Below, piece after piece: positions 45,679 through 56,700 of a stretch of DNA of 58,599 nt. The stretch comes from Byssothecium circinans (taxonomy: Eukaryota; Ascomycota; Dothideomycetes; Pleosporales; Massarinaceae). The position numbers and the translations under genes are program-made. The stretch's first letter is position 1. Each line of letters opens with the position of its first letter. Below the pieces are notes generated by a model. It was not told the origin of the DNA. It saw nothing but the letters and a program-made list of their open reading frames with translations, and did not search any database. Where the stretch lies: assembly GCA_010015675.1 (NCBI GenBank), contig ML977059.1, positions 1-58,599 on the forward strand, given 5' to 3'.

Positions 45679-46199
45679 TTACAAAAAGCCCTCCATCACC
45701 AAATCTAGCAAGACATCCTCACCGATAACCACGTCGTGCAATCCGCCCCTCAAACCGATCGTCATCATGCGCCTCGCCCGCATGATCAGCAACCTCCACT
45801 CATCCGAACAGAGTAACCCGGGCCGCGCACCCTCGAGCGGGGAGAATTTCCCTCTAGAGCACAAATCAAGCAACAACGCCGCGCCACGACGGCCCAAGAA
45901 CACGCGGGGATCCACGCAGAACCACAGATGCACGAAATGCATCGGGCGCTAGCAGACCCTAACTTTAGCACGCCAACCACCATCTAGACGTTACGATGCT
46001 GCTGCGGGCAGATTTACCTCACGTATGCTGTGTGTTGCTGGGCGCCGCGGAACAGTGGATTGGGGTGGGGATACAGCATGGGACGATGCAGGGTCTTTTC
46101 GCTGATGTTACAGGGCGAAGAGGGTCGTTGGAGGGTGTTGGTAGGCTGGTGGCTTTTCGGTCGTTTTGTATTGTGTGCTGGGTATGTAGTTGGGGGCAT
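45679..46199 (-). CDS. Possible two-exon gene of unknown function
   Basis: Exons 46199-46023 and 45948-45679 join in phase 0 across a 74-bp GTGAGG...GCTAG intron to give 148 aa. The second exon reads like real protein (FVHLWFCVDPRVFLGRRGAALL, then SDEWRLLIMRARRMMTIGLRGGLHDVV), reminiscent of the C-terminal parts of lineage-specific fungal hypothetical proteins. The first 40 residues are Pro/Thr/His-rich and less convincing, so the true start may be the later ATG near 46079. It sits between the aldo-keto reductase and inositol oxygenase but shows no enzymatic motif. It could also be a fragment of a longer, decayed gene. Confidence 0.33.
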
Positions 46200-46359
46200 G
46201 GAGGATAAGTATCACTCTACTCAACGTCTCTCAATCTTGTCATTCCTCGTTCTTCACTCTTCATATCTCGCAAGTCATCTTGTCTCCCATTGAACTATTA
46301 TCACACTTCTACTTGACGCCCCTGAGATACACCATCCACCACATCCTCACTCCATCAAA

Positions 46360-47399
46360 ATGGCACCCGGCGCCCTCGTCGAGACCCCTAACATCGCCGA
46401 GCCCTTCGCCAATCCCCGTGATGGGCTCGCCCTAGAAGCCACCTCCGACGCCATCGACGACGTAAACGTCCTCAAAGCGGCTCTAAAAGTCAAAAACGGC
46501 ACCGCAACCCAAGAAGAAAAGGACATTTACGCGCAATCCCAATTCGACACGGAAAAAGACAAAACCCAATTCCGACAATACGAAGACGCCTGCGACCGCG
46601 TCAAGAACTTTTACCGCGAGCAACACGAAAAGCAAACGGTAGCCTACAACCTCAAAGCGCGAAATGCCTTCCACTCCAAAACACGGGCGGAAATGACCGT
46701 CTGGGAAGCCATGGAGAAGCTCAACACGCTCATCGACGAATCCGACCCGGACACGTCGCTCAGCCAGATCGAGCACCTTCTCCAATCCGCCGAGGCGATC
46801 CGCCGCGACGGAAAACCCCGCTGGATGCAACTCACCGGCCTGATCCACGACCTGGGCAAACTCCTCTTCTTCTACGCCGCCGAGGGCCAGTGGGATGTCG
46901 TCGGCGACACGTTCCCCGTCGGCTGTGCCTTTTCGCCCAACATCATCTACCCCGATACCTTCCAGGGGAACCCGGATTCCAAGGACCCGATTTATAGCAC
47001 CGAGTATGGTATCTATGAACCGGGGTGTGGGCTCGACAATGTGATGCTTAGTTGGGGACATGACGAGTACCTGTATCATGTTATGAAGGCGCAGAGTAGC
47101 ATTCCAGACGAGGGATTGGCGATGATTAGGTATCATAGCTTTTATCCGTGGCATTCGCAGGGCGCGTATCGGTGGATGATGGATGAGAAGGACGAGAGGA
47201 TGTTGGAGGCTGTGCAGGCGTTTAATCCGTATGATTTGTACAGTAAGAGTGATGAGGTGCCCAAGGTGGAGGACCTTAAGGTAGGTTCACATGGATTCCA
47301 CATTGCAGAGTTTTGGACAGGTTCGCTAACGGATTCTAGGACTACTACATGGATATCATCGAGGAGTTTATTGGAAAGGACAAGAAGATCAAGTGGTGA
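46360..47399 (+). CDS. myo-Inositol oxygenase
   Basis: Two exons: 46360-47280 and 47340-47399; 326 aa, typical of fungal MIOX. Diiron ligands are visible in order: the H in MQLTGLIHDLGKLLFFYA with its HD pair, H in MLSWGHDEYLYHVM, H in IRYHSFYPWHSQGAYRW, and D in VQAFNPYDLYSK. The small last exon supplies the conserved C-terminus (DYYMDIIEEFIGKDKKIKW). MIOX uses O2 to cleave myo-inositol to D-glucuronate, the entry step to the glucuronate pathway. The neighbouring aldo-keto reductase, SDR and polyol dehydrogenase are the kinds of enzyme needed next, and the Gfo/Idh protein could offer a second inositol-oxidising route. Identification is very secure. Confidence 0.97.
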
Positions 47400-47711
47400 G
47401 CGGTGGCTGTCACTTAAAATGGCGTTTCCAGCCAATCTGGATCAGGGTACTGGGGTGTTTCTTGTACATCGTTTTGCTTTCTTTTTTTCTTCTATCTACA
47501 TGAACACGGAGTGCCATAAAGGCACATGATGCGCAGGAAAATGGCCATGATGTTATGACTCTTTCACTCAGCCAATCTGTCCTCCTCCAAAGAACCTAGA
47601 CCTCTCGATACCAAGTCACTCACCAATATCCCCGATCCTGTGCATAGTTTTGACCACGCCGAGCCAAACATCAACATTTCTCAACCCCTATGCTCCAAAC
47701 ATCATCTCCAT
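47400..47711. other. Convergent intergenic region
   Basis: This contains the 3' end of the inositol oxygenase gene and that of the small minus-strand exon. No other feature was seen. Confidence 0.45.
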
Positions 47712-47915
47712 TTACAATTCGTCATCCTCAGTAAACCCACGGGCCCCATCGTCTGCGCCTTCATATTTCTCCTCGTTCTTTCCCTTGGCCTCACAAACAT
47801 CGCCATCTCTGCTCGCCTGAACCTGAGCCTCAGTCGGCGCACCAGCCACATCACCTCCCTTCTTTGCATTACAAAGTGGGCAGTCCGAGCCATCACCAAC
47901 TTTACTAGAGTAACT
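47712..47915 (-). CDS. Coding exon of a small uncharacterised protein (partial model)
   Basis: A 68-codon open exon with no ATG starts after a TATAG acceptor (47916) and ends at TAA 47712-47714. It encodes a polar sequence with SDCPLCNAKKGGD (a CxxC pair), an Asp/Glu/Lys-rich stretch and a DDEL C-terminus. Frame, composition and codon use look coding. A plausible first part lies upstream (MGILGASDSKSGDRN at 47995), but it is one base out of frame and no clean intron joins them. So either a short intron was missed, the sequence has a one-base error, or the gene is broken. No family is known to me. Confidence 0.33.
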   Translation of the reverse strand, partial: SYSSKVGDGSDCPLCNAKKGGDVAGAPTEAQVQASRDGDVCEAKGKNEEKYEGADDGARGFTEDDEL

Positions 47916-48706
47916 CTATATCCGGGGACTTCTGACTCCGTTTTTGGAGGGTTTCTGTCGCCGCTTTTGGAGTCACTTGCACCTAAAATGCCCATATATT
48001 AGCTAAGCTCCCGCACCGCCCTATGCTATGTCGTTTTATACTTCGACATATTATCGACGCTTTCTCTACTATACCCGCCTCGCTAGAATATCGCCTTGGC
48101 TATTCTTAGAGAAGCTGTGAAGGTCTTGTACGTAGTGTGGTGGAGTGACATGTTCAGCCTAGCGTCGAGTAACGCTCGGCATGGTTTTGGGTGTGGCTTT
48201 GAGTGGCTCAGCCATTGGCGCCAGGTCGAATATGATTGTAGCAGTATCGGGTGCTGGTAACCACCACTGACAGACAGACCGGGCAACCACCTAGCTGTAG
48301 ACCGGACGGAATCTCATCTCTTTGTTTATTGAAATGCCCGCCTCCGAGCGACACTCGACTGTGACGTTGATGTGATATCCACACCACAACAGTACCATGG
48401 TAGCTCAGCAAGTAGTACAAACAGGTTGAATTTGACTACGAGGAGGGGGAGAGGTACGCAGGGAGCCCTCGTAGAAGGCACGGGAGGGCCGGGGGAAGTA
48501 TTCCCCTTACGGGGATCGTGCCTTCTTAAAACACACAGTTAATGAGTCGTTCCTCCCTCAAGCTTAATTCCTCCACGTGTACCTCTCATAAATAAGTAAT
48601 AAACAAGCTGTAGATAGGGTCGAATTGAGAAATAGCTGTTAATAAATTGTTTTGAGAAGGTAGGATCCCTCTAAGACTAGGCTTGGCGCACGTGATACAT
48701 GCGCCT
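47916..48706. other. Intergenic region with hairpin
   Basis: No gene was recognised apart from the possible first part of the small minus-strand gene near 47995. A nested inverted repeat at 48473-48526 is annotated separately. A+T content rises from about 48530 toward the MITE-like element. Confidence 0.45.
48473..48526. repeat. Nested inverted repeat / hairpin
   Basis: Outer arms AGAAGGCACG (48473-48482) and CGTGCCTTCT (48517-48526) are perfect complements. Inside, GGGGAA (48492-48497) pairs with TTCCCC (48501-48506) over a 3-base loop. It could be a transcription terminator-like hairpin, the relic of a small inverted-repeat element, or a folded RNA. Confidence 0.7.
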
Positions 48707-49136
48707 CGCACTATGGTCGAAAATCCCTACTTTAGGGACTCTTTTATTACACCCTATTTTATAGGCAATTTTTTGCCATTTTTAGGGGTTGAAAATAGGC
48801 CCTAGAGCGGTTGTATTGCTATTTTAAGCTAGCCTACCTACCCCTCTACCCCCTGCTCCCCACCCCCTACTACCTGCTACCTACTACGCTGCCGTCTTAT
48901 ACAAATACACGCCTAGGATAAAATCCTAGGTTTACTCAGGTTTAGCTAATAAAAACAAAAAAATATTGTAATTCTAGCTAGCTATAGCTCTAGCGAGAAA
49001 ATAGCTTGGCAACGAATACTAGTAAAATAGGGGTAAACACCCCTAAAATAGGGAGTAAGCCCCTAAAATAGGGGATTTCTACCCCTAAAATAGGGCGTCT
49101 AACACCCTATTTTAGGGAAATCGAGGTCATAGTGCG
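48707..49136. mobile_element. MITE-like element with imperfect terminal inverted repeats
   Basis: The left end (48707: CGCACTATGGTCGAAAATCC, then CTACTTTAGGG) and the reverse complement of the right end (49136: CGCACTATGACCTCGATTTC, then CCTAAAATAGGG) match over about 30 bases. The interior is A+T-rich, non-coding and about 430 bp in all. The right half has four CCCTA-TAGGG palindromic units. A TA sits inside the shared CGCACTATG, so a Tc1/mariner-type TA target is possible but the border is not certain. No transposase frame is present, so it would need an enzyme from elsewhere. Confidence 0.65.
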
Positions 49137-49269
49137 AATACGATGTTCCGTCCGATGCCACGTCCTGCCCCGCATCTGCCACACAAGCGCAGTCTCGCCA
49201 GCGCCGATACTCGAGCCTTTGAACTATATTCCTAGTTTCTATGCTCTCTGGCGCTGGTTTGCAAAAGCA

Positions 49270-51955
49270 ATGCCGTCGTCTTTGGACCCGGGCGAATACA
49301 TCTTCCTGATTGTGCTTGCTTCATCTGCTGTCTCAGCCATTATCCCTTTTCTTCCCTTCTTACCCCCAAAAGCCGCGGTCATCGTCCAGTTAATATTTTC
49401 CGCACCGGCAGCGGTAGGCATACTTCTTTGTGCAGTTCTCTTTTCTTTTACCATTGCTGTTATCATCGTGGAGTCCATAATCAAGAACTTTCCTACGATC
49501 TGGGAGTCGACCCTCGAGGCGGTCATTACGGTTGTATCCGGAATTTGGTATCCGATTTATGGAGTCTTGTACGTCGCGGTTTTGCTCCTCTGGTTTATGT
49601 ACACGCTTTTCGTCTACCGTATGCCTCCATTCAGCTATTTCTGGATTCGATGGACTTTTCAGGCAAGAAGATTTGGTTGGGAATCCGCAAAGGAGTGGGT
49701 GGAATCAAGTCAGGCATTGCAGCAGTCGGATGAGCCGTACCCAACTAGCCGCCGATCGAACCCTGTTAAACGCATGACGAGCCAGCTTTGCGAACAATGT
49801 TCCAAGACCATTACGAAGTCTGGATTACTCTCTGGATCCTTCTATCTTCTCACGCCGCGCGAAGAATGGAACACGTGGTCTATCCGTTTTAAAGGCGTAG
49901 ACCTAGCTGCACCAAATGAGTTTTGCCACTTGTGCTCTCTTCTGTGGTACTCCATACCATTGGAAACAAGACAAAAGATCACCGGAAGTTCCTTGATCGG
50001 CACCAATGGCGAACTTGAAGGTTTGCGGATCAAAATATTCGAGGCTCATGGTCCTCGCTGGTATATGGAGCATTACCGCTACGTGCAGCCATACCAGGAA
50101 GGTGGTGGTAATGAATACGAAGCACTTTGCGACGGCTTGCTTATTGAAAGAGGTAATACTTACACCGTGTGCGACGCTATGGCGCATGATGCTAATCAAA
50201 GTAGAGACTCTGCGTGGAGACATAAGGCTGAGTGCATCTGTGGAAATACCGTCCTGGACGGGTTCTGAGGTCAGCTTGAACCTTGCTAAAAGCTGGATCA
50301 CAGAATGCGAGAAGCACGGAGGAACTTGCAAGAGTCAAAGATCATCTGACGAAGACTCCTATCTTCCAGCCAGACTCCTCTATGTTGGCGACCCGATATC
50401 CAGTGCACTTCGCCTTGACAATCCTTTTTCTAGCTCTATCTATAAGAGTGACCCGAGGTACCTTGCTCTGAGCCACTGTTGGGGGGAGAACGGTATACCG
50501 AACTCGCAAAAGCTTACCAAAGATAAGTTGAACCAATGGGGCGAATGCATCCCGGAAGACGATCTACCGCTCAATTTTAAGGATGCCATTGTATTTACTC
50601 GCTGGATCGGAGTCCATTACATTTGGATTGACTCTCTTTGCATAGTCCAAGATGATACGGATGATTGGGAGCGCGAATCGAAAAAGATGTGGAAGGTATA
50701 CGCACATGCGTACTGCACCATCTCATCCACCGGCTCCACGGACGCAAATGGAGGCTGCTTCCATGAAAGAAGCCCCCTCCAGCAATTCCCATGTCACTTA
50801 CGCTATTCGAAGCGAGCAGCTATATCGATCCGAGCCAAAGCCGACACATACAACGCGAACTCATTCACCTCCGAGGTTGACGAGGGTCCGCTTAGCGAGC
50901 GGGCATGGGCTTTTCAGGAGAGGCTGCTTTCACGGCGAATTGTACACTTTGGCGCGAAATTCCTGTTCTTCGAATGTGGGACCCAATTCGCATCTGAGGT
51001 CATCACTCAAGCTGTGAAACATGTTCCTAAACGGGCAGCTGAACTGGTTGAGTCCCAGTACGGCCCTGTCACGCGTTTTCGCACCGCTCTCGGAATCTTG
51101 CGCGAGGGTGAATTCACCGAGCTAAGTATCGAACAAGAGCTCAAGCTGCACAAATGCTGGTTTGAGCTTGTAGCCAAATATACCGCCGCCAAGCTGAAAA
51201 TGGACTCCGATCGAATGATTGCCATTCTGGGCATCGCGCAATATATCCAAGGTGACGCAAAGGGTCTGCAGCATTTGCATGGCCTATGGCAGCGCCATCT
51301 GCTCCTGGACTTACTTTGGTACCTTAAGTCAAGTCCAACCACAAGGATCACTCCACGTATACCTTCTTGGTCGTGGGGATCCGTCAAGGGGGTAATAAGT
51401 CAGCGTCTAAGTCCCTATCCCTTCACAGGCAAGGGCAAGGGCAAGCGGACTCGTCTGGTCAAAGTTGCTGAAGCGTTTTCTAGAGAGTCGGGGGCATTCA
51501 GTGGGTCCTTGGTGGGGTTATTCGTTGACGGCGCGATATCTCTCGAGTGCCCTATACGCCGAGTATGCGATCAAGAACTAGCTCAAGACCCGGTCGGGAA
51601 ATTTGAACTACATTTGGACTCACGGATAGGCAAGGTCTCTGCTGGGTTTCTACCGGACGTTAAGCAAATTGGCCCATCATCGGCTCTTCGTTGTGCGGAG
51701 ATCTTGAGGGTAGAAGTCCTCGAGGGAACTCTTGTAGACAGAATACATTCAGTATGGAGCGAGGGAATAGTTTTGAGGAGCTTGGGTAACGCTCACTCAG
51801 GAGGAGCATCTACGGAATTCGAAAGAGTCGAAAGAGTCGGGAGGTTTTGGGTAGAATGGCCGAGGATTGATGGAGCCTCGAATTGCGAGGAACTCATCGA
51901 GGGCTACGCATCGATATTCGAAAAGAAGGATCGCCGGAAGATCATGCTTGTCTAG
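49270..51955 (+). CDS. HET-domain (heterokaryon incompatibility-type) protein with N-terminal membrane region
   Basis: Two exons: 49270-50152 and 50202-51955, joined across a 49-bp intron (GTAATA...GCTAAT...AAAG) that reconciles the two frames; 878 aa. Residues 10-125 are very hydrophobic, giving about three or four membrane segments (EYIFLIVLASSAVSAIIPF; a long helix near 38-72; YGVLYVAVLLLWFMYTLF). A cysteine-bearing region follows (LCEQCSKTI, then FCHLCSLLW). The HET core starts at residue 381: YLALSHCWGENG, PLNFKDAIVFTRWIGVHYIW, IDSLCIVQDDTDDWERES, CTISSTGSTDANGGCF, and SERAWAFQERLLSRRIVHFG. HET proteins trigger non-self recognition cell death or are uncharacterised relatives; most lack membrane helices. 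The start is the first ATG in frame; the frame stays open upstream to the MITE edge. Confidence 0.88.
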
Positions 51956-53722
51956 TCAATGGAGAAGCATATCAGCTTCACTGAGTCTGCTAAAATTACG
52001 GTGACGTAGAGTTGTCCACTAAGAGCTTCATTGTATCTGAAGATGAGTGTTGCAAAAGGTGTCGGGGGAAGCTCTTTGGGACCATGAGCTAAAAGTTGGT
52101 GCCTTGGCGCTAATTCAAAGTTTTCCCCAGATGCTTCTTCCTCCTTCGATCTGTTCTTGGATGATAGGCCCGCTATAGACCTGGGTTTTGCGAGTTTCTG
52201 TATCGCCACCGCTGTGTGGGCGGCCCTGCTAAGACTGGGCTCGGACCGCTCATGAAGCATGTATACACGGTTGTACGCCCAAGATTCCGTTGCGCAGATC
52301 AGCCGAGACAGCTGTCCCACTTCTGAATGGCTCAGTGAAAATCGTAATTATTACTTGCAATGCGTTGGTGGGAATCCAGCTTTACTGTGTAGGCTATAGG
52401 AGCCAGGTTGAACAAACGCAGGCGAATCGCGGATACCACTGACGAGCTTCCTGATACGCTCCCTCTCGCGTTCAACAAAAGCCGGATCCTTAGGCGAAGC
52501 TATTCAGATCAGTGACGTATTATATAGTAGCAGTAAGAGATTCTTACCTTTAGAAAGCTAGGTAATAACTAGGTCTATCTTCCTAAGTAGCTTAATTTAG
52601 AAGATAGATTTTAAGAGTATAAATAAAAAAGAAAGAAGATAGGTAAGAGGTAGCTTAAATTTATACGCAATATGCAACCTAACTACGTGACTAAACTCAT
52701 GTGAAGCTAGATATTAGTAACAACTGCTACAAACTTGGCCCTCATGGCCCTCCATCCAACTCGCGATAGCCGCAACTCCAACTGTGTAGGCACCAATGCG
52801 ATCAGAAGGCTTGCCGAAAGAGGAGCGGGAAGTCGCGTCGTTCGATTCGCCCGCAGTTTGTTTTGCATCGCCGTTTCTGAACCAAAGATTGATTGACCAT
52901 ATATCTTGCGCTTACGAGTAATACGACAGTTTGCTATATGGCATTTGTCCCTCCACTTTCATGATGCTGGAGCACTAGCCTCGAGTGGGACCTGGCTGAT
53001 TCGTTCCCCGCAACCCTTAATTGGAGAGTGACCTTACCTGAGGGCCGGATTTCGCTGTTTACATATGCTGCCTGCTTTCCACCAGCTCTTTTTTCTTGTG
53101 TGAGGGCAATATCAGCAACAAGAAACGAAACTAGCGCATGCGGCCTTGCCGCGCTTTGACTTCGTAAACCCATGCTCTTTCACGATGGGGATGTCCTTAG
53201 CATAAGTGAGCCATCTGGATGTTCGCAGGGAGGCGTGCAGAACTGGAATCCTTACGGGGGTTAGGCTAGAGAATCATGGGAGGAAGATAAGGAGGAAGCC
53301 TAGCGGATAGGAGGGCGAGTATTTTATAGACGTTAAAAGCGGCGGATTAATAGGGTGAGGAGCGATGCCCGAGATAGACGAGCGCAGGGACTGCGCTAAA
53401 CCTAAAGAGTGAGTCCCTGGATAGAGATTACTGTCAGGGTATGGTCACAGAGACGGTGTAAGCGTCGATGAAGAACAACAGTATGCCATTCAGTGTATGA
53501 CCGGACGAATCGCTGCTCGCTAAGCCTAGCATTGCAGACGATATATATACTAGGGATCACATCACTTGACTCAGCCCCTCATGGGTGAGTTGAATCAGGA
53601 CCCTGACGATTACCAGCGCACTTGTCGCACTCAGTAGCCATCTTCTCTGCCGCAGTATGGAAAGTGAGACTAGCCGAGCACGTCTTGCAATTTGGGCCAA
53701 CGATAGGGAACATAGCAGCAGA
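51956..53722. other. Gene-poor, partly AT-rich region
   Basis: No gene was supported. 52500-52720 is distinctly A+T-rich with TAAGTAGCTTAA and TAGATAGG-like tracts, typical of decayed transposon sequence. A 122-codon minus-strand frame at 51952-52320 shows no domain. 53230-53420 is purine-rich and unassigned. Confidence 0.45.
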
Positions 53723-56700
53723 CTATGGTGAGGTAGGACGGTTCGGCTCCTTGGCGTCGACTGGTTTTGCCGGCATCGAAGAGGCGAAGGAGCCGGTCTC
53801 GGTACCGGATGAGGCTGGTGTAGGAGCCTTTGTGTTCTTCGACGTGGCATATGCAAAGAGCTGGGAGATGGAAGGTTCCGTAGACGCAGCTCTCGCCGTT
53901 GTGGAAGCACTGTCCGACTGCATTGCGTTGTCGCTAGGTCCTCCACTCACGGCTAGCGTTCCGTTCTGAGCCTGGCCAAGCGAGTTGTGGAAGAGATTCT
54001 GATCGGGTTTTGAGGGTGCAGTCGGAGCCTTACCAAAGCCTTCGAACAGACTCTTCGGCTTAGGCGCATCAGAAGGACGCGCAATCTGGGATGGGGTGCT
54101 GGATGCTAGAGATCCGAACAATGAAGATGACGTCGCATGTGCAGTTCCTGGTTCCGAGGATGTTGGGGCTCGAGATCCAAAGTTGCCATACAGACCCGTG
54201 GGCGAAGTCGTGCCAACGGTGCCCTGATGTGAAGAAGCAGATCCAAACAGGCTCATTGGCTGGGATGGTGCACTAGATTGAGTATCCCTGAACCGACCAG
54301 TCGAAGAAGCAGGAGGGTTGGTACCCGCAGAAGGGCCGCCGAAAAGCCCCCCAGATGTCTTGGAAGCACTGGGCTGAACACTTCCGAATAACCCTGTGGA
54401 AGGTGCAGCGCTGGGCTTTTGCGCGAAGGGGGTCGCTGACTTTGGAGTACTGAAGAAGCCCCCAGTCAGCGATTGAGTCGAATTGCTGGAAGACTGAGCA
54501 TTTTCGAATAGTCCCGTGGTAGATGCAGCGTTAGTCTTGTCAGCAGGTGGGCTCACTGCCTTCGCAGCACCGAAATCTCCAATCTGCCTTTGCGTTGTCT
54601 TGCCAGGCTGAGAATTTCCAAATAGCCCTGTGGAAGGTAGAGCGTTGATATTGCCCGTAGATGGGCTTACTGCCTTTGCAGCACCAAAGAGGCTTCTGGT
54701 CTGCGGCTGACCCGTATTGCTAGCCTTAGGATTACCAAATAGCCCCACGGAAGACGCAGAGTTGGAACCGTTTGCGGACGGGTTCACTGGCATTGCAAGA
54801 GTGCCAAAGAGACTTTCAGTCCGCGGTGGAGTCGCCTTGCTAGCCATAGCTTCAGTTTGAACTTCCGAGCGAACCATACTTTGCACAGGCTGTGCCTTGG
54901 CGCCGTGTTTCACTATCCCGGGGTAACTGAAGAAGCCTCCAGCAGGTTTCGCAGCATTAGACTGCATGTTTCTGGAGGTTCCCGTCGAAGGAGCAACCTT
55001 CTCCGAAGCGGGTGCTCCGAATAAGCCCAGAGCGGGAGCGTTGTTGACAGCATCGTGACCTGCCGCTGGAGACCGAAAGCTCAAGTTTCCCAAGAGGCTT
55101 GTCTGAAGCGGTGCAGTGAGTTGCTTGCTCTCGGCCGATGCAGTGGGTGCTACACTCGCGATACCAACTTGGGTTTGAGGCGGTATAATAGGTCGGGGGC
55201 TTCCAAACCCAATTGAGGGGGCAGCAGGTTGACTGAATAAGCTCGAAGAAGCTGCAAGCTGACCGCCTCCAAACAAGCCAGTAGAGGCAGCGGGACGACC
55301 GGTTCCGAAAAGCCCAGAAGAAGACGAAGCACTCGAATTTGCCTGGCCAAAGGGCGAGCTCTGTGCACCAAAGCCTGGTTGATTCTTATGGCCATAGCGC
55401 CGTCCTTGCTTGTAATCCTCGGCCCTCAGCTCTTCCACTGAATGATCGCGATATGAAGGCATGCACGTGATGGTCTGATACGCCTCGATGTGGATGCGAT
55501 TAAATAGACCAACATGTTTTTTCTCCTGCCATTCCTCGAATGGTACAGAGGAAGTACCATGATTCGGCACCTTTCTGTTAGAGGAATCGGGGCTTTGGAA
55601 ACTACCAGGAGGGGGGAGGCTGGTATTACCACTGAGATCACTTGATAATGGAGAGTTGTTAGGCGGAACAGTAGCTCTACCGAATGTGTTGGCAGTCGCT
55701 GTCGGTGTCGGAGCTCCAAAGATGCCAGAAGTAATCGCAGGCGTTGCGTTACTGAACATATTACCGCCCAAGGGTCTAGAAGACGCAGAGCCAAATCCGC
55801 CAAATGGAGTGGTCAGTTTAACGCCTCCAAAGGTCTTGCCGTCATTGATAGGAAATCCAGGTGCCGCAGAACCATGCACGAGCGGAGTCGTGGTACGGTC
55901 GAAGCCAGAAGTAGGTTGTGCAGTAATCCAGTTAATTCCGGATGTTGAAGTTGTGAAATTTTTGAGGGTGTTCACCGGGAACCCGGGTGCCGCATTTCCA
56001 TGAACGACTGGAGTTGAACTATGACCCAAGCCAGGAGTAGACTGTGCAGTAGCAAAGGGATCAGGCGCAGTTGTCGTGTTTTGGTTCAGATTGCCAAACA
56101 GGCCCCCGGATGAAGCGGAAGTGCTCTTGGAATTGCTTCCGAAGGCGGAAGTACCAAAGCCGCTCGAAGTTTTCGCACTTGCCGAGCCAAAAAGGCCGCC
56201 AGCGTTCGCAATACTAGGAAGGATACCGCTAGCACCGGCGGACGGTTGCGCCTGTCCAAATCCGCGGCCAATGCTGCTCGGAGCAAGATTAGAAGAGCCA
56301 AACCCCGATGGTCGCGAGGGTCCACCAAAACTGCCCTGCTGTTGCTGCCTCGATTCTTCCACACAGTCCTTGTATCCGCCTCGTGAATTTTCGTCGATCC
56401 TGCCTCCAAACAAACCACCACCACCAAGTGTACTAGAGTCAACTTTATTCCAGGGATACACCAAGCCGGCCGTGGGTTTCGTTGACGTCATCCGTCCAGC
56501 CTCAATATCCGCGGTACGGAGTTCCTCAAAAGAGACGTCCTTAGACATAGTGGATGTGATGGATATGAACCGGGCGAGCCCATTCCCAACGTTGTCTGGC
56601 TCGACGTAGGAGCAGACTTCGCCTTGCTCTTGGAGCTTCACACTATATTCATTCGCCCGATCTTGGGGGGTGTGGGGCATCGAAGGAGGATCAGGATGAC

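Noticed and set aside
51952..52320. Minus-strand frame of 122 codons downstream of the HET gene.
   Set aside because: No domain, antisense to the HET 3' UTR region, and composition like its surroundings.
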